A stretch of DNA of 64,000 bases from Gremmenia infestans (lineage: Eukaryota > Ascomycota > Leotiomycetes > Helotiales > Hamatocanthoscyphaceae), in NCBI GenBank assembly GCA_032629725.1, contig JAFEVB010000015.1, forward strand, positions 434,001-498,000, written 5' to 3'. The notes beneath the pieces were generated by a model that saw nothing but the letters and a program-made list of their open reading frames with translations, did no database searches and was not told where the DNA came from. The position numbers were made by a program, and so were the translations under genes. Every line of letters starts with the position of its first letter. Position 1 is the first letter of the stretch. This document shows positions 23,634 to 34,222 of this stretch, piece by piece.

Positions 23634-24416
23634 ATGGCAAAGCAACCAAACCTCCTCGCATTCCCCAACACCGACGTCCTAGCGACAACTCTGCGCGCCT
23701 ACATTGTACAGTCGCAAAACCAAGGCATCGCCCGCCACGACGTCTTCAAAGTCGCCGTATCTGGCGGCTCCCTTCCCAAGACCCTCGCGCAAGCGCTCCT
23801 CACCCCTCCCAGCTCGCCCGACGATGCGATCAAATTCTCCAAATGGGAGATCTTCTTCGCCGACGAGCGCGCCGTACCGCTCGACCACGCCGACTCCAAC
23901 TACAGCCTGCTGAAGTCCGAGCTCCTGGACAAGATCCCCGCCGACATGGGCACACCCACCGTGCATACCATCGACGTCGCGCACCTAGACGACGTGCAGG
24001 AACTAGCAGATCAATATGAGAAGCTGCTCGTGAGCAGCTTTGCGGCGCGCGATAGTGTCAAGCTGCCGATTTTCGACCTGCTGCTGCTAGGCTGTGGCCC
24101 CGATGGCCATACGTGCAGCTTGTTCCCTGGCCACGAGCTTCTGCGCGAGAGCGACGCGTGGGTTGCGCCAATCGAGGACTCGCCGAAGCCGCCGGCCAAG
24201 CGCATCACGCTGACGCTGCCGGTGGTTACGCACGGTGTGCGCATTGCGTTTGTGGCTACGGGGGCGGGCAAGAAGGGGGTTATGAAGGAGATTTTCGAGA
24301 CGGGGAATGGGCTGCCGTGTGCGTTGGTTAATGAGGCGGCGGGGGAAAGGTGCACTTGGTTTACTGATACTGCTGCGGTGGAGGGGGTTAGCTTTCCTAG
24401 AAGGGGGAGTCTTTGA
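23634..24416 (+). CDS. 6-phosphogluconolactonase (SOL/6PGL family)
   Basis: Single exon, 260 residues, start context CAACATGGC. The glucosamine-6-phosphate-isomerase/6PGL fold is clear: SGGSLPKTLAQALL at about 42-56, FFADERAVPLDHADSNY at about 80-96, LLLLGCGPDGHTCSLFPGH at about 152-170, and the C-terminal ALVNEAAGERCTWFTD. It hydrolyses 6-phosphogluconolactone to 6-phosphogluconate, the second step of the oxidative pentose phosphate pathway, and has no targeting peptide, so it is cytosolic. The gene is clearly GC-richer than its surroundings (mostly G/C third positions), which suggests high expression. Confidence 0.95.
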   Translation: MAKQPNLLAFPNTDVLATTLRAYIVQSQNQGIARHDVFKVAVSGGSLPKTLAQALLTPPSSPDDAIKFSKWEIFFADERAVPLDHADSNYSLLKSELLDKIPADMGTPTVHTIDVAHLDDVQELADQYEKLLVSSFAARDSVKLPIFDLLLLGCGPDGHTCSLFPGHELLRESDAWVAPIEDSPKPPAKRITLTLPVVTHGVRIAFVATGAGKKGVMKEIFETGNGLPCALVNEAAGERCTWFTDTAAVEGVSFPRRGSL

Positions 24417-25371
24417 GTGAGCTGAGTCAGTGGTCTGGCGATTGAGCCTATGGTGCTGGTACTGCTATAGGATGGGATAGATCAGAAAGGTGAACGTCGA
24501 GCGTGGGATCTGACTGATTATGGGAAGGCCTCAGTCCGTCATTTCTTTGGAGTTTTCGCCGAATGGGCGCTGGATGGTGTTTCAAAAGGGTTTTGTGCCG
24601 AGACGGAGACAAGAGACATTTCAGCGCAGAACGAATGTCCCAAAAGCAAGCAAACATTTCGTCGGCTAGGAATTTGAATCTTAAGATTTCCCATTTTTCA
24701 ATATACCTGCTTTTCTGCATAGTTTTCTTCATCTAGAGTGCGTGCGTGCGTTGCATTTCATTTCATGCCTAGAGCTGGAAGGAACCAATGGCTATTATTT
24801 AACTTTTCATTCTCTCTAACATATCCCAAGTCGCCCGTCATAATAGAGCCAAGAATCTTAAAATAATGAATCATATATAACCTTCCTTCCCTCCCTTCCC
24901 TCGACAAATCAATGATCCTTCCGGGGCATAGGTTAATTACTTTTTTAAGCAGCTGTTTGTAAAATAAATGATGCTTTGGTCTTCTTGCATGTTAAGGCCT
25001 GAGGTTGATGATGGAAGGGGATGGGGAAGTGGACGGGATTGCGGAGATTTGGGAATGTGATGTGATGTGATGTTGTTATGAGAAAAGGTAGGTATGGGTG
25101 GAGGGTGAGGGGTTTTAAGAGGGGGAGTACGAGGGGGAGTTTAAGCGTTGGGTTTGGGTTTGGTCGGGATATTGAGCTCGAGACAATTGTGGTATAGGTC
25201 ATGGAAGATAGACCTGAGTAGGGAGGCTATGAATACGAATGCAGCTGAACGTGGTTTAGGGATGTGAGTCCATGTTCCCGTACCTTCGTGATATGCCTTT
25301 ATGGATCTGGGGGTATATGTACAGTACAGCTCCAGATGGCTTTGCTTCCTCTACTCGTACACGAGTAGGCT
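24417..25371. other. intergenic between convergent genes
   Basis: About 0.95 kb joining two 3' ends. It contains a pyrimidine-rich CCTTCC run at about 24880-24900 and a GGGGAG/GTGGAGGG-rich stretch at 25015-25160. No gene supported. Confidence 0.5.
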
Positions 25372-26126
25372 CTAATGAATCCTCTCTGCAAGAGAAAAGC
25401 CATACCAGATGGTAGCAATCAACGCCCCTAGGTTTACCAGAGACGAAACGCCATGCATCTTTCCAAAAGCCCTGTTCAACTGCTGCATCTCCTTCGAATG
25501 CGGCGCAGGGTCATAACTCTTCTTCCCATCCCTCGATTCTGCACTCGTCAGCCCAAGCTCCCCTACACTATCAATCAAGCCGAGCATTAAACGTACCTTG
25601 AACCTTCCTCTCCCTCATGATGTTCGTCGTGGCAGGCCCGACATAAACCAAGTTCACCAATCCGCCGACAAACATTGTAGCCAGCGGCGCAAGAACACTC
25701 CATCTATTCGACTCGGCGAGTGTGCCGGAGATACTTGAAGATGGGCCTAGTGGATTGCGGGATCCGGGGTATGTGAGCGCGAGGACGACGGGTAGTGCAG
25801 TTTGGATGCTGAAGTAGATGGGGAAGATCTTTTGTTGAAGTTGGGAGAATTGGGGGCGGGTGAGGGCTTTGAATGCTACGATTCCACCGACGAAGGACTG
25901 CGGGGGAAAATGTGTTAGTTAGAGTAATTTATGAGGGGCAAATGTATGGTATCAATCGATATGATATCAATTAAGAAGGACTTACTTGGAAGAATTCGGT
26001 TCCGAGCAGAGTGCCATATCTGTGATACATTAGTTCGGCCTGGCGAGTAGGTACTGTAGATGGGGGATTTCCGTACGTGATAATATGGTACGGAGCTGGA
26101 GAAGAAAACAATGATAGATCAGGCAT
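25372..26126 (-). CDS. TMEM205-like (DUF4149) membrane protein
   Basis: Four exons, 26077-26126, 25986-26019, 25597-25897 and 25372-25538, give 183 residues. The 34-nt second exon encodes YGTLLGTEFFQ. Joining restores ITYGTLLGTEFFQSFVGG, the hallmark N-terminal helix of the family. About four membrane helices follow: residues 10-30, the stretch IYFSIQTALPVVLALTYP, VLAPLATMFVGGLVNLVYVG, and the C-terminal SLVNLGALIATIWYGFSLAE. The central loop with TTNIMRERKVQ and the helix MQQLNRAFGKMHGVSSL are typical. Human TMEM205 has been linked to drug efflux; the fungal role is unknown. It is head-to-head with Ku80, 288 bases apart. Confidence 0.85.
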
Positions 26127-26414
26127 TTCGGGCAGGAAGTGGGAAACGTATGAACAAATCGAACGTTCAAAAGCGTGGAATATGAAGGAAGTGATTGTTT
26201 TGTTTACACGGAAGTGAAACGATGATGACGGCTTCACGATGCGGAGACGAGCACGAGTGGACGTGGACCTCGGGTGATGAGCACGTGCTAGCGTGATTGT
26301 TTTATGGGCCCCCTGCGCGTCTGCCTTACCCAGCCTTTATCCTCGCGACGCAACGCAACGCAACGCAGCTTCACTGCCATCCATCCAGCACACCCTTCAG
26401 CAACATCCAACAAA
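26127..26414. promoter_or_regulatory. shared divergent promoter, TMEM205-like / Ku80
   Basis: 288 bases separate the two start codons. The stretch includes tandem ACGCA units near 26348-26364, close to the Ku80 start, and two CACGTG/CACGAG-like E-box-type words near 26250-26290. Confidence 0.45.
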
Positions 26415-29060
26415 ATGGCTGACAAGGAAGCCAATATCTACATTGTGGATGTAGGTTCATCTACTGCCGAATGCCACAACGGGCGGATGGAGAGTGACCT
26501 CGAGTATGGCATGAAATACGTCTGGGAGAAGATCGGACTCGCGTTGCAGGCAAGCAGGAAAGGACTGGGCTTGGGTGTTATAGCTCTCCGTCATGATGAG
26601 ACAAAAATCGATCTGGAGGATGTAGAAGGCTACGAGAACATTGGTTGGTTGCCCCAGAGGAATTGGAGCTGTCTCTGTCCGTTTGCAGTGGGGTTATGCT
26701 ATCATTTGAGAAGCAACTTTCCCGTCTCCTGTCCTGTTCTTTGGCATTTGCAGCCCTAACTCTGGAATAGCTGTGCTGAAAGACCTTGGCCCAATCGAGA
26801 TGAGCCATCTCAAGGACCTTCAGAAGAAAATTGTACCTAGCTCCACCGATTCTGGCGATGCAATGTCAGCGATGATTCTTGCAGTACATCTGATCGAAAA
26901 CTTTACGAGATTGAAGACGGGTAAACAGGGGAAATACAAGCGAAAGATTGTTCTTGTTACAGATGGTCAAGGACCTATGGATGGAAATGACCTCGATAGC
27001 CTCGCCGAGAAGGTGAACGAACTTGAGATTGAACTTATCGTTGTGTAAGTCTTGGGATGACTTCGAGTTCAAAATTCTAAAAGTATCTAGAGGAATTGAT
27101 TTTGACGACTTGGAATACGGCTTCAAAGAAGAGGATAAGCCGTCAAATAAGGTTGAAATACCCCTTTGAGATATTTTGCACTGCTTACAAGAGTCTAGAG
27201 ACGTAATGAGAAGGTTCTCAAGGTGTTGGTTGAAAGTTGTAAAGACGGCAAATTTGCTACGATGGCAGAAGTACTTGAGAGCTTTGCGGAACCCGAAGTA
27301 AAGGTTCCCAGGCCTTATTGCAGTTATCGTGGTAGACTCTCTCTTGGAGATTACAACAAGTATGCCGACACTGCTGCATACATCGATGTCGTAAGATACT
27401 TCAAGACACACCAAGCGAAACCTCCCGGCGCAAGCAGCTTCGTTAATAAGACGCCAGTCAGTAATGGAGAGGCAAGCGGTCAGGACACTGAAATGACAGA
27501 CGCACCAGACCTCTCTGCGGTCAGGAATTCTACAACATACCAGGTTTTTGACCCGTCTGCGCCAGGTGGAAAGAGGGACATCAACCGTGAGGAGCTTTCT
27601 AAAGCCTATTACTATGGAAGTACTGCGGTTCCCATCAGCGCATCTGAAGAAAATGTTACGAAGCTCGAGACAGTACAAAGTTTTGAGATCGTTGGATTCA
27701 TTCATAACGATAAGGTAATGTTGATGTATGCTTAAGGCGGAAGACTGGCTAACTCGGTCAAGTATGACCGATATCTCAATATGGGAGAATGCAACATTAC
27801 TGTTGCTCAGAGTGTAAATGACAAGGCTAGAATGGCCCTCTCGTCTCTTATCCACGCCCTCCACGAGCTAGATTCTTACGCAGTTGCCAGAATCGTGACT
27901 AAGGACGGAAAGGATCCTCAACTCCTTGTCATGGCACCTTCCTTTGAAAATGGCATGGAGGCTTTGCTCGATGTACCACTTCCATTTGCTGAAGATGTGC
28001 GCACTCACAGCTTCCCACCCTTGGATCGTGTCATCACTACTTCTGGAGCAATAATGAAGAAGCACAGAAATCTACCTAATGCCGATTTAGTCAAGTCTAT
28101 GAGCGACTACGTAGACTCTATGGACCTTTCTACATTTGGCACAGATGAAAATGGGTATGCAAATACTTCCGAAGTGTAAAGGCATTTGACTGATGTTTTG
28201 TAGCCAGCCTACAGAATACATGACCATCGAAGAGACCTATATGCCAGGACTTCATCGAATCAACCAGGCAATACGCACACGTGCAGTCCAACCAGACAAG
28301 CCGATTGAAGACCCGCCTGAGGTCTTGGTAAAGTGGTCACACCCTCCTCCTGAATTGGCCAAAAAAGCAGGCCCGAAACTGCAGAAACTCGTCGAAGCAG
28401 CAGATGTCAAGAAGGGTAAGTTCACATTCACATTCCAGCACCGTCACTCAAGATAGATCTCCTGACTCTATTCCAGTTGCGGATAAAGTCCGAGGCAAAC
28501 GTACCCGCGACCAAATCAAACCCCTCTCCGGCTTGGACGTCAACTCTCTCCTCAACAGCCAAAAGCCCCGCGCTGCCCGCAAAATCACCATGGAGAACTC
28601 CATCCCAGACTTCAAACAACTACTAGAAGCCACGGTCTCAAGCAGCGAAATTCTCGATCTCGTAACGCAGATGGCTAAGATCATCTACAAAATGGTAGCC
28701 AACACTCCGACAGACGGCTCATTCGACATGGTGATGGCGAATATGAGGGTCCTGAGAAGTCAGATGATGGACTTGGAGATGCCGGAGATTTACAACGATT
28801 TCATCCGTGCTTTCAAGCAGAAACTGGTTGCTGGTGAGCTGTTTGAGAACGAGTTTGCTTCGAACAAGAGGGAGTTGTGGTTCCGGGTTAAGAGTAAGAG
28901 GTTGGGCTTGATTGATAAAGAGGTGTCTGAGCACTCTGATATTTCGAAGGAAGAGGCTGCACAGGTTAGTACCGTATTTATTGTTATGGCAGGGATCCTG
29001 TTACTGATTATGGGGTAGTTCTACGTGCTGAGCACGGAACTGCCATCTCGTGCTAAATGA
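26415..29060 (+). CDS. ku80: Ku80, DNA double-strand-break repair subunit
   Basis: Eight exons: 26415-26643, 26771-27044, 27091-27151, 27199-27714, 27763-28154, 28204-28415, 28477-28964 and 29019-29060. They give 737 residues, close to other fungal Ku80 proteins. The N-terminal von Willebrand-like domain starts IYIVDVGSS and includes [16 protein letters not shown] and [13 protein letters not shown]. The Ku beta-barrel bridge lies at about 245-500 (YKATIH-like core replaced by [16 protein letters not shown], then ESCKDGKF earlier and MIEE-type [15 protein letters not shown]). The C-terminal helical domain ends [10 protein letters not shown]. The last coding exon is 42 nt. With Ku70 it forms the ring that binds broken ends and recruits ligase IV for end joining, and it acts at telomeres. 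The first donor is the weak GTTGGT; the join [10 protein letters not shown] supports it. Confidence 0.95.
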
Positions 29061-29317
29061 GGACTGGTATTACGGCTGGTGGGTTATGGAAGCATTTGTA
29101 GGGATATCATGCATGGCGTTGTTTGGGTATGGTTGCTAAAGTAAGTATGAAAAGTTAACGAACGTCCGGTATTGCTAGCCGTGGCTAGCTCAAAGCGCAG
29201 CTCATCTCACATCCATGGAATAAATAGAACACATGAAAAGACCAACACATATCTAGTTCATATTCATATTCATATTCATGTTCGTGTTCACATTTAATTA
29301 ACAAGAATTTCATCTAT

Positions 29318-31155
29318 CTACCCCGCCATCTCAACCGGTCGTTGCGGTATGTATCCCGTATCCAACTCCCTCGGCTTATACACCGTCCCCCTAATCTCAA
29401 CTGGTCGTTGTGGCTCATACCCCGTCCCCAACTCCCTCGGCCCATACCCGTCTCTTTTCCTCATTGGCTCAACCCCGAAATCCATCAACGGGTCTTGCAT
29501 TATCCGCTCCTGCGACCCGGACTCGGATGTCTTTTTTTCTGCCGCGCGAGAGCGATGTCTGTAGAGAAAAGCCGCGCCGAGAAGACATAATGAAATTAGA
29601 GATATACCTCCGATCGCAATGCCCGCGATAGAACCTGGAGATAACGTCTTTTTCAAAGGGACAGGAGTGCTTGTGCTTGAGCTGGAGCTGGAGGTGGCGA
29701 TTGTTGTTGTTGTTGTGTTCCCTCCTGTAGAGGTTTCAGGAAGCACGGTCCACGCACCCTTCCACGTATCCTTCCAACTATTCGTCGACCCAACAATGCT
29801 CCCATCGCTAGGCTGAATCGTCGTAGTCTGATTCTGGCTCTGCGTGTTGGGCCCCGGTGCCTGTGCGAGGAACCAGGCGCCCGGCCCATCGTCACCGGCG
29901 GTCTGCCAGTTGACGCCAATAAACGCCGCTTGCAGGAATGCTCGTCCGAGCACGTATTTGCCGCTGGGGCCTTCGGCGGGGCGGAAGGGGAGGTATTGTG
30001 TTGGGGTGTCGATTATGGGGGCTGTTAGTGTTAGGTTGAGGAGGGCGAAGGGGACGTTGATGGTGAAGTTTTGGGATATGGCGCTGTTGAGGCGGAATGT
30101 GAAGGAGAGGAAGGATGGGGATGAGACGATGCGTGCGTAGTTTGCGTCGTCTGTGTTCCAGAAATAGAGGCCGTATTTGGCTTGGTAAGTGACGGGTAGG
30201 TATTGCGTTATTGCATCGCATGTGCTTTGGGGCATGTATATGTACGGAAGTGGGGTTTCGACGAAGACCGTCGTGGACGGGCTTAGCGTTGAGTTTCCAG
30301 CGGCCAGCAGTCCGGTTTTGGAAGTGAAGTTAAAAGGGGAGCCTCCCTCAGCGACACCGATGCCGATGTCCAGCAGATCGATCGGCAAATGGTTGATAAT
30401 GTAGACTTGACTACTAACCGTCCCCAGAGTTCTACTCTGGTCAAATCCACCGATGTTCAGGGATCCAGGGATTCTCATGGCTGGGGAGCCAATGTGCAAG
30501 CCGTAGGAATTTGACGGAACTTTGCCTTGAGCGAAGAGATCAGCGGGGAGAAACGTGCCGTTGAAGCGGGGGTTTGGAGGAAAATGGAGCCAGCTTTGAT
30601 TGAACTGTGGACAACCCAGGCTGAGACTCCCAATTTGCACTGGATACGTCGTACCATCCGGGAGTGTTTCGCTCGCGTTAGAATAACCAGCATGTCGAAA
30701 TCACTGAGATTGACGTCGACGGGCTGTCCAGCAACACCGTTTTGCACCTTGAGCGTCGCGGTCTCAAACATCCAATCTGCACTCCCCGTCAAGCTAGGCA
30801 ATCCCCCGCCCGTACTCTCGAATGACGAATTACGGATGTTTCCTGTCTGTCCAATCTGAACATTTGTGCTGGAGGCCGAGGCATCGTAGAAGCCTGCGAG
30901 TTTGGCAATAGGACAGGCAGCTCCATCGGCACATACTGAGGGTGCCAGAATATCTGACGACCATGATCCTCCCGGGAGCAGATCAACGGATTGAGAAGGG
31001 GTTCCGACGCCGATGGTGATGGCTTGCCATGGCCCGTCTGGCCCATAGGACTTGGAGGAGAACGGTATGGTTTGCGGATCAACAGCGAGAACGAGTGAGA
31101 CGAGTGAACAGAAAGGAATAAATAATGTCATTGTAACGAGAGATGGACAACCCAT
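29318..31155 (-). CDS. aspartic-protease-like cell-surface protein, inactive-looking and frameshifted
   Basis: Two overlapping frames, 30475-31155 and 29318-30640, together encode a secretory signal (MTLFIPFCSLVSLVLA), a pepsin-type bilobal domain, a Thr/Ser-rich stalk, one membrane helix (IAGIAIGGISLISLCLLGAA) and a cytoplasmic tail of about 75 residues with two tandem repeats. The frame changes by one base near 30680-30690: DFDMLVI on one side continues as NASETLPDGTTYP in the next frame. A 67-nt intron (weak donor GTGATT) is possible but would delete that protein-like stretch, so a frameshift or base-call error is likelier. Neither catalytic DTG/DSG is visible: SVDLLPGGSW sits where the first should be and FVETPLPYIYMP where the second should be. 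The start is 31155 or 31131. Several Asn-X-Ser/Thr sites suggest a glycosylated surface protein. Confidence 0.65.
29328..29440. repeat. two imperfect 47-bp direct repeats in the tail of the protease-like gene
   Basis: Copies at 29328-29374 and 29394-29440, 66 bases apart (22 codons), differ at a few bases. They encode the repeated tail unit RELGTGYEPQRPVE / RELDTGYIPQRPVE, so the period preserves the frame. Confidence 0.85.
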
Positions 31156-32844
31156 TGCAGAACATAGAAACGCGGAATTAGAAGTAGATGAATGATCGAG
31201 CGGGGATGGGACATTCAAATGCTAGAGTAGAGGAGAGTATAAAACGTCTCTGTTAGAGAGACGCAAGAGAGAGAGCCTCACTGACTGGGCGGTATGAGAG
31301 ACTTTGCCATTGGCCAACTTGTACCAACATGACTTCCTAATTCAACACCAACATAGCCTGGTGAAGATCTCGCCCCATGCGCTGAAACAAGCCACCAACA
31401 AAACGGAGTCAAGCATCTGGATCTTGTCTGACCTTCTTGTAGCATCAAAATGTGAAGACTGTGTTGTTCATCCTTAGTAACCATGATCTGATTATTGTGA
31501 AGAATTGAGATGTGAGGTTCAAAATGAAGATTACTTACAGGTAGAGAGAGGCTTGGAGCTTGGACCAGCAACCAGCAGTGCAGGCACGGCGCCTACGAAA
31601 AAGCTTATGTAAGCGCCATCTCGATCTTTTAGTAGGATAAAAACGACGCATCTCTACATCATAACCCAGCTATATGCAACCGAGAAGTGTGAGTAGTTAC
31701 AATGTAAGACCCGTTGCGTTATGGGCGTGGTTTCTGTGGTATGGTATTGCCCGAGTGGACATGGCCAACAGCCTTTTTAGCGCAGGCGGCTGCGTGTTGC
31801 ACGCCGGCGGCTAGGGAGAAAATATGCCATCTGGGCGTGCATCAGTGATCCAATAATGAGAATTCCTCGAGGAAATATTGCATCTAGCACTCAATTGTGC
31901 GGCATGTTGCCCCATATAAATTTTGTCAAGCGCGCGATGATGTTACACTCTTTTACACACTTTTTTTTGGAATATAATCTGACCCGTTCAAACCCCTTTT
32001 CGCCAACCAACGGCGATGTTCGCAGCAATTTTCCCATACCTTTGCAGCTGCTTCACTTCATCCTTCTTACAGGTCTCTCAACCATGAATTATGCAATCGT
32101 TACTTAAGCAGGATCGCTTCCGAGCCAACCTCAGCAGCGGAAAGAGCCAAAAGACTCCCGGGAGGCTGGCCTATCGAATTCTGCACGTACTTTTACTCAC
32201 ACGCAATCACAAATCTACCCCAAGTTAGCCCTGTGGTCCAATCCAGATATCATACGTTAAATCAACCTCTGGCAAACCTCTTCGGAGCCGCAGACTTTGC
32301 TCCCAATGCCTCGCCGTAAATACGAAAGTCAATATGCTGGAGAAGGAAGACTTGGGGGTATTTGAAGCAATGGTATGTGATGTTATAAGTTTAATCACGT
32401 GCTTCAAACCCATCAACCCGCCCCTTTTTTAAGCGAACGAGCACATCCTAATATATACCAAAAATAAAGAGAATTTGAATTGAAAGGCCGCAAACGAAAG
32501 GGAAAGCTGCTGTATATGGTTCTTTCAGGATGTATCAATCTGAAAATCCAAATATAGCAAAGAATGAAAATATAACCGTAAAGTTAGTAGTCGAAAAGGA
32601 CTTAGTAGACCAAAAAGCAAAAGATGACACATTAGCCTTACTCCTGAAAAGGATGCTGGTGTTTTTTGATTGTGAGGGATGTTAATTCAATATAAAATTG
32701 TAAATTATTCCATGACCGAAGTTTTGCCAGCTTTCGCAAGATCCTATAAAGGTGCTTTGTCATAGTATCATCTGAACCTTAGTGTGGCAAAATTATATAT
32801 GAGGGACTACTCCTTTAGAATCTCTTCTCTCTTTATCGTTTGTT
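31156..32844. other. intergenic, AT-rich
   Basis: About 1.7 kb, holding the promoter side of the protease-like gene at its left. Frames are short and stop-rich; none has protein-like composition. The region becomes clearly AT-rich beyond 32400. No repeats with terminal structure seen. Confidence 0.5.
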
Positions 32845-33126
32845 CTATTTGTTAGAGTGTAAGATCTTGGGCTGTACTCGTCCCTCAACAGCTTTGATGA
32901 AAGAAAATAGCCAGGTTCGAGGAGAATGCAAAGTATAAGGCAAAGGCGCAGCAGCTGGTTTTCCCGCGATGGCTTGGACTCTGTGATATGATATGATTCG
33001 CCTACCCTGCTGGACAGGATAGGACTTGAGAAGTTCGAAAGGGGTTTCTCGTGTCGTTTTATCTTCAATCCATTGCACGAAAAGACCAGTGCTGTCATGC
33101 TGAAAGACATTAGTACTGGAAGACAT
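32845..33126 (-). CDS. possible small protein, 93 residues, unknown
   Basis: An uninterrupted frame from an ATG at 33126. The predicted sequence is unlike random translation: GLFVQWIEDK, ISYHRVQAIAGKPAAAPLPY and TLHSPRTWLFSFIKAVEG are well-mixed, with conserved-looking Trp, Pro and Gly. No signal peptide or membrane helix. It lies alone in a long AT-rich spacer, and no intron is needed. It could be a real small cytosolic protein or a relic of a longer gene. I do not recognise the family. Confidence 0.4.
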   Translation of the reverse strand: MSSSTNVFQHDSTGLFVQWIEDKTTRETPFELLKSYPVQQGRRIISYHRVQAIAGKPAAAPLPYTLHSPRTWLFSFIKAVEGRVQPKILHSNK

Positions 33127-34222
33127 GCAGTACACCTACTAAGACGGTGAGCATCTCTGGCGCTAAATATATTGATCTAGCCTTTTTCCTCCTTCTTCTC
33201 CAAGTCCAATCGCGTGATTCTACCCCTGCATTGTACCAAAATTCAGCCGTGATTCCCAATGGCATTTTTGTTCTTAAGAGGAAGAAAGAAGTACAGCGCG
33301 AAGGCTCATACCGAAATACAATGCATAGCCGGGGAAGCAGAATGTTCTATTAGCAACCTGGTAAGTTATAACCACTGGGCATTTACTACAGCAACAGCGC
33401 ACAGGCTCTGGGCTATCGACTCGAACGAGGGAAGTCGATAAGGAAAATATATGATTTCTGTGAGTGCAAAGAGATGTAGAGGTGATGACGAGAATGATTT
33501 GCAAGATAACTTGTTCCTAGAAGGTAGAAGTACAGGAAATATGCTAGCTATTGTGAAGCTTTTTCAAGGGAGAGCAAATGTTTGAAAGGGGGAGGCAAAG
33601 CAGGTACCGTTGAGATGGAGCTAGATATACACTTGCTTATTTCATAGAATTTCACGGGGCGACAAATAGACCCAATTCAACGCCAATGCTCTTGTCAGAA
33701 TAGATCAACGTGAGAAGCTAGGTTAGTTGCTTGCCATAAAAAGACAAATAGACAAAAATTCAGCATTGACACCTAGATCATCCTCCATCTTGGGCTTCAA
33801 TAAAGCAAGTTGTTTAAGCTAAAATTTTCAAGCGACATCCGCGAGTATGGAATCGCATATTTCACATTGCTCGTTGTATCAAAGTGCACCCACCCCCTTT
33901 CAAAAGTTGTCTTGGGAAGTCTGCTTGGTCAGTATCATTTGGTACTACTCCAAGAAAAACGAAAATGAAATGGCCAGGCAAGTAGAAACCCAAAGAAGAA
34001 AAAGTCAGCAAGCTATGAAACTCATGTATATATTTTCCCGTCTGCTAGCAGACGTCATCAGAAGGTATAGAAAGGGCGTACCCAACCACCATATGTACAA
34101 ACCAACGAGTCCAAAACAAACAAATCGATGCAACCCGCCATCTATGCCCCGTCTCAATGCACGCGAAACCCAACACACGCAAAACGCCATTCCCATATAT
34201 GCAAGTTTCCCACTCCCTCATA
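33127..34222. other. intergenic, AT-rich
   Basis: About 1.1 kb between the possible small protein and the 3' end of the next minus-strand gene. No supported gene or structured repeat. Confidence 0.45.

Noticed and set aside
26866..27864. 332-residue open frame opposite Ku80
   Set aside because: Overlaps well-supported Ku80 exons and introns; composition is that of a shadow.
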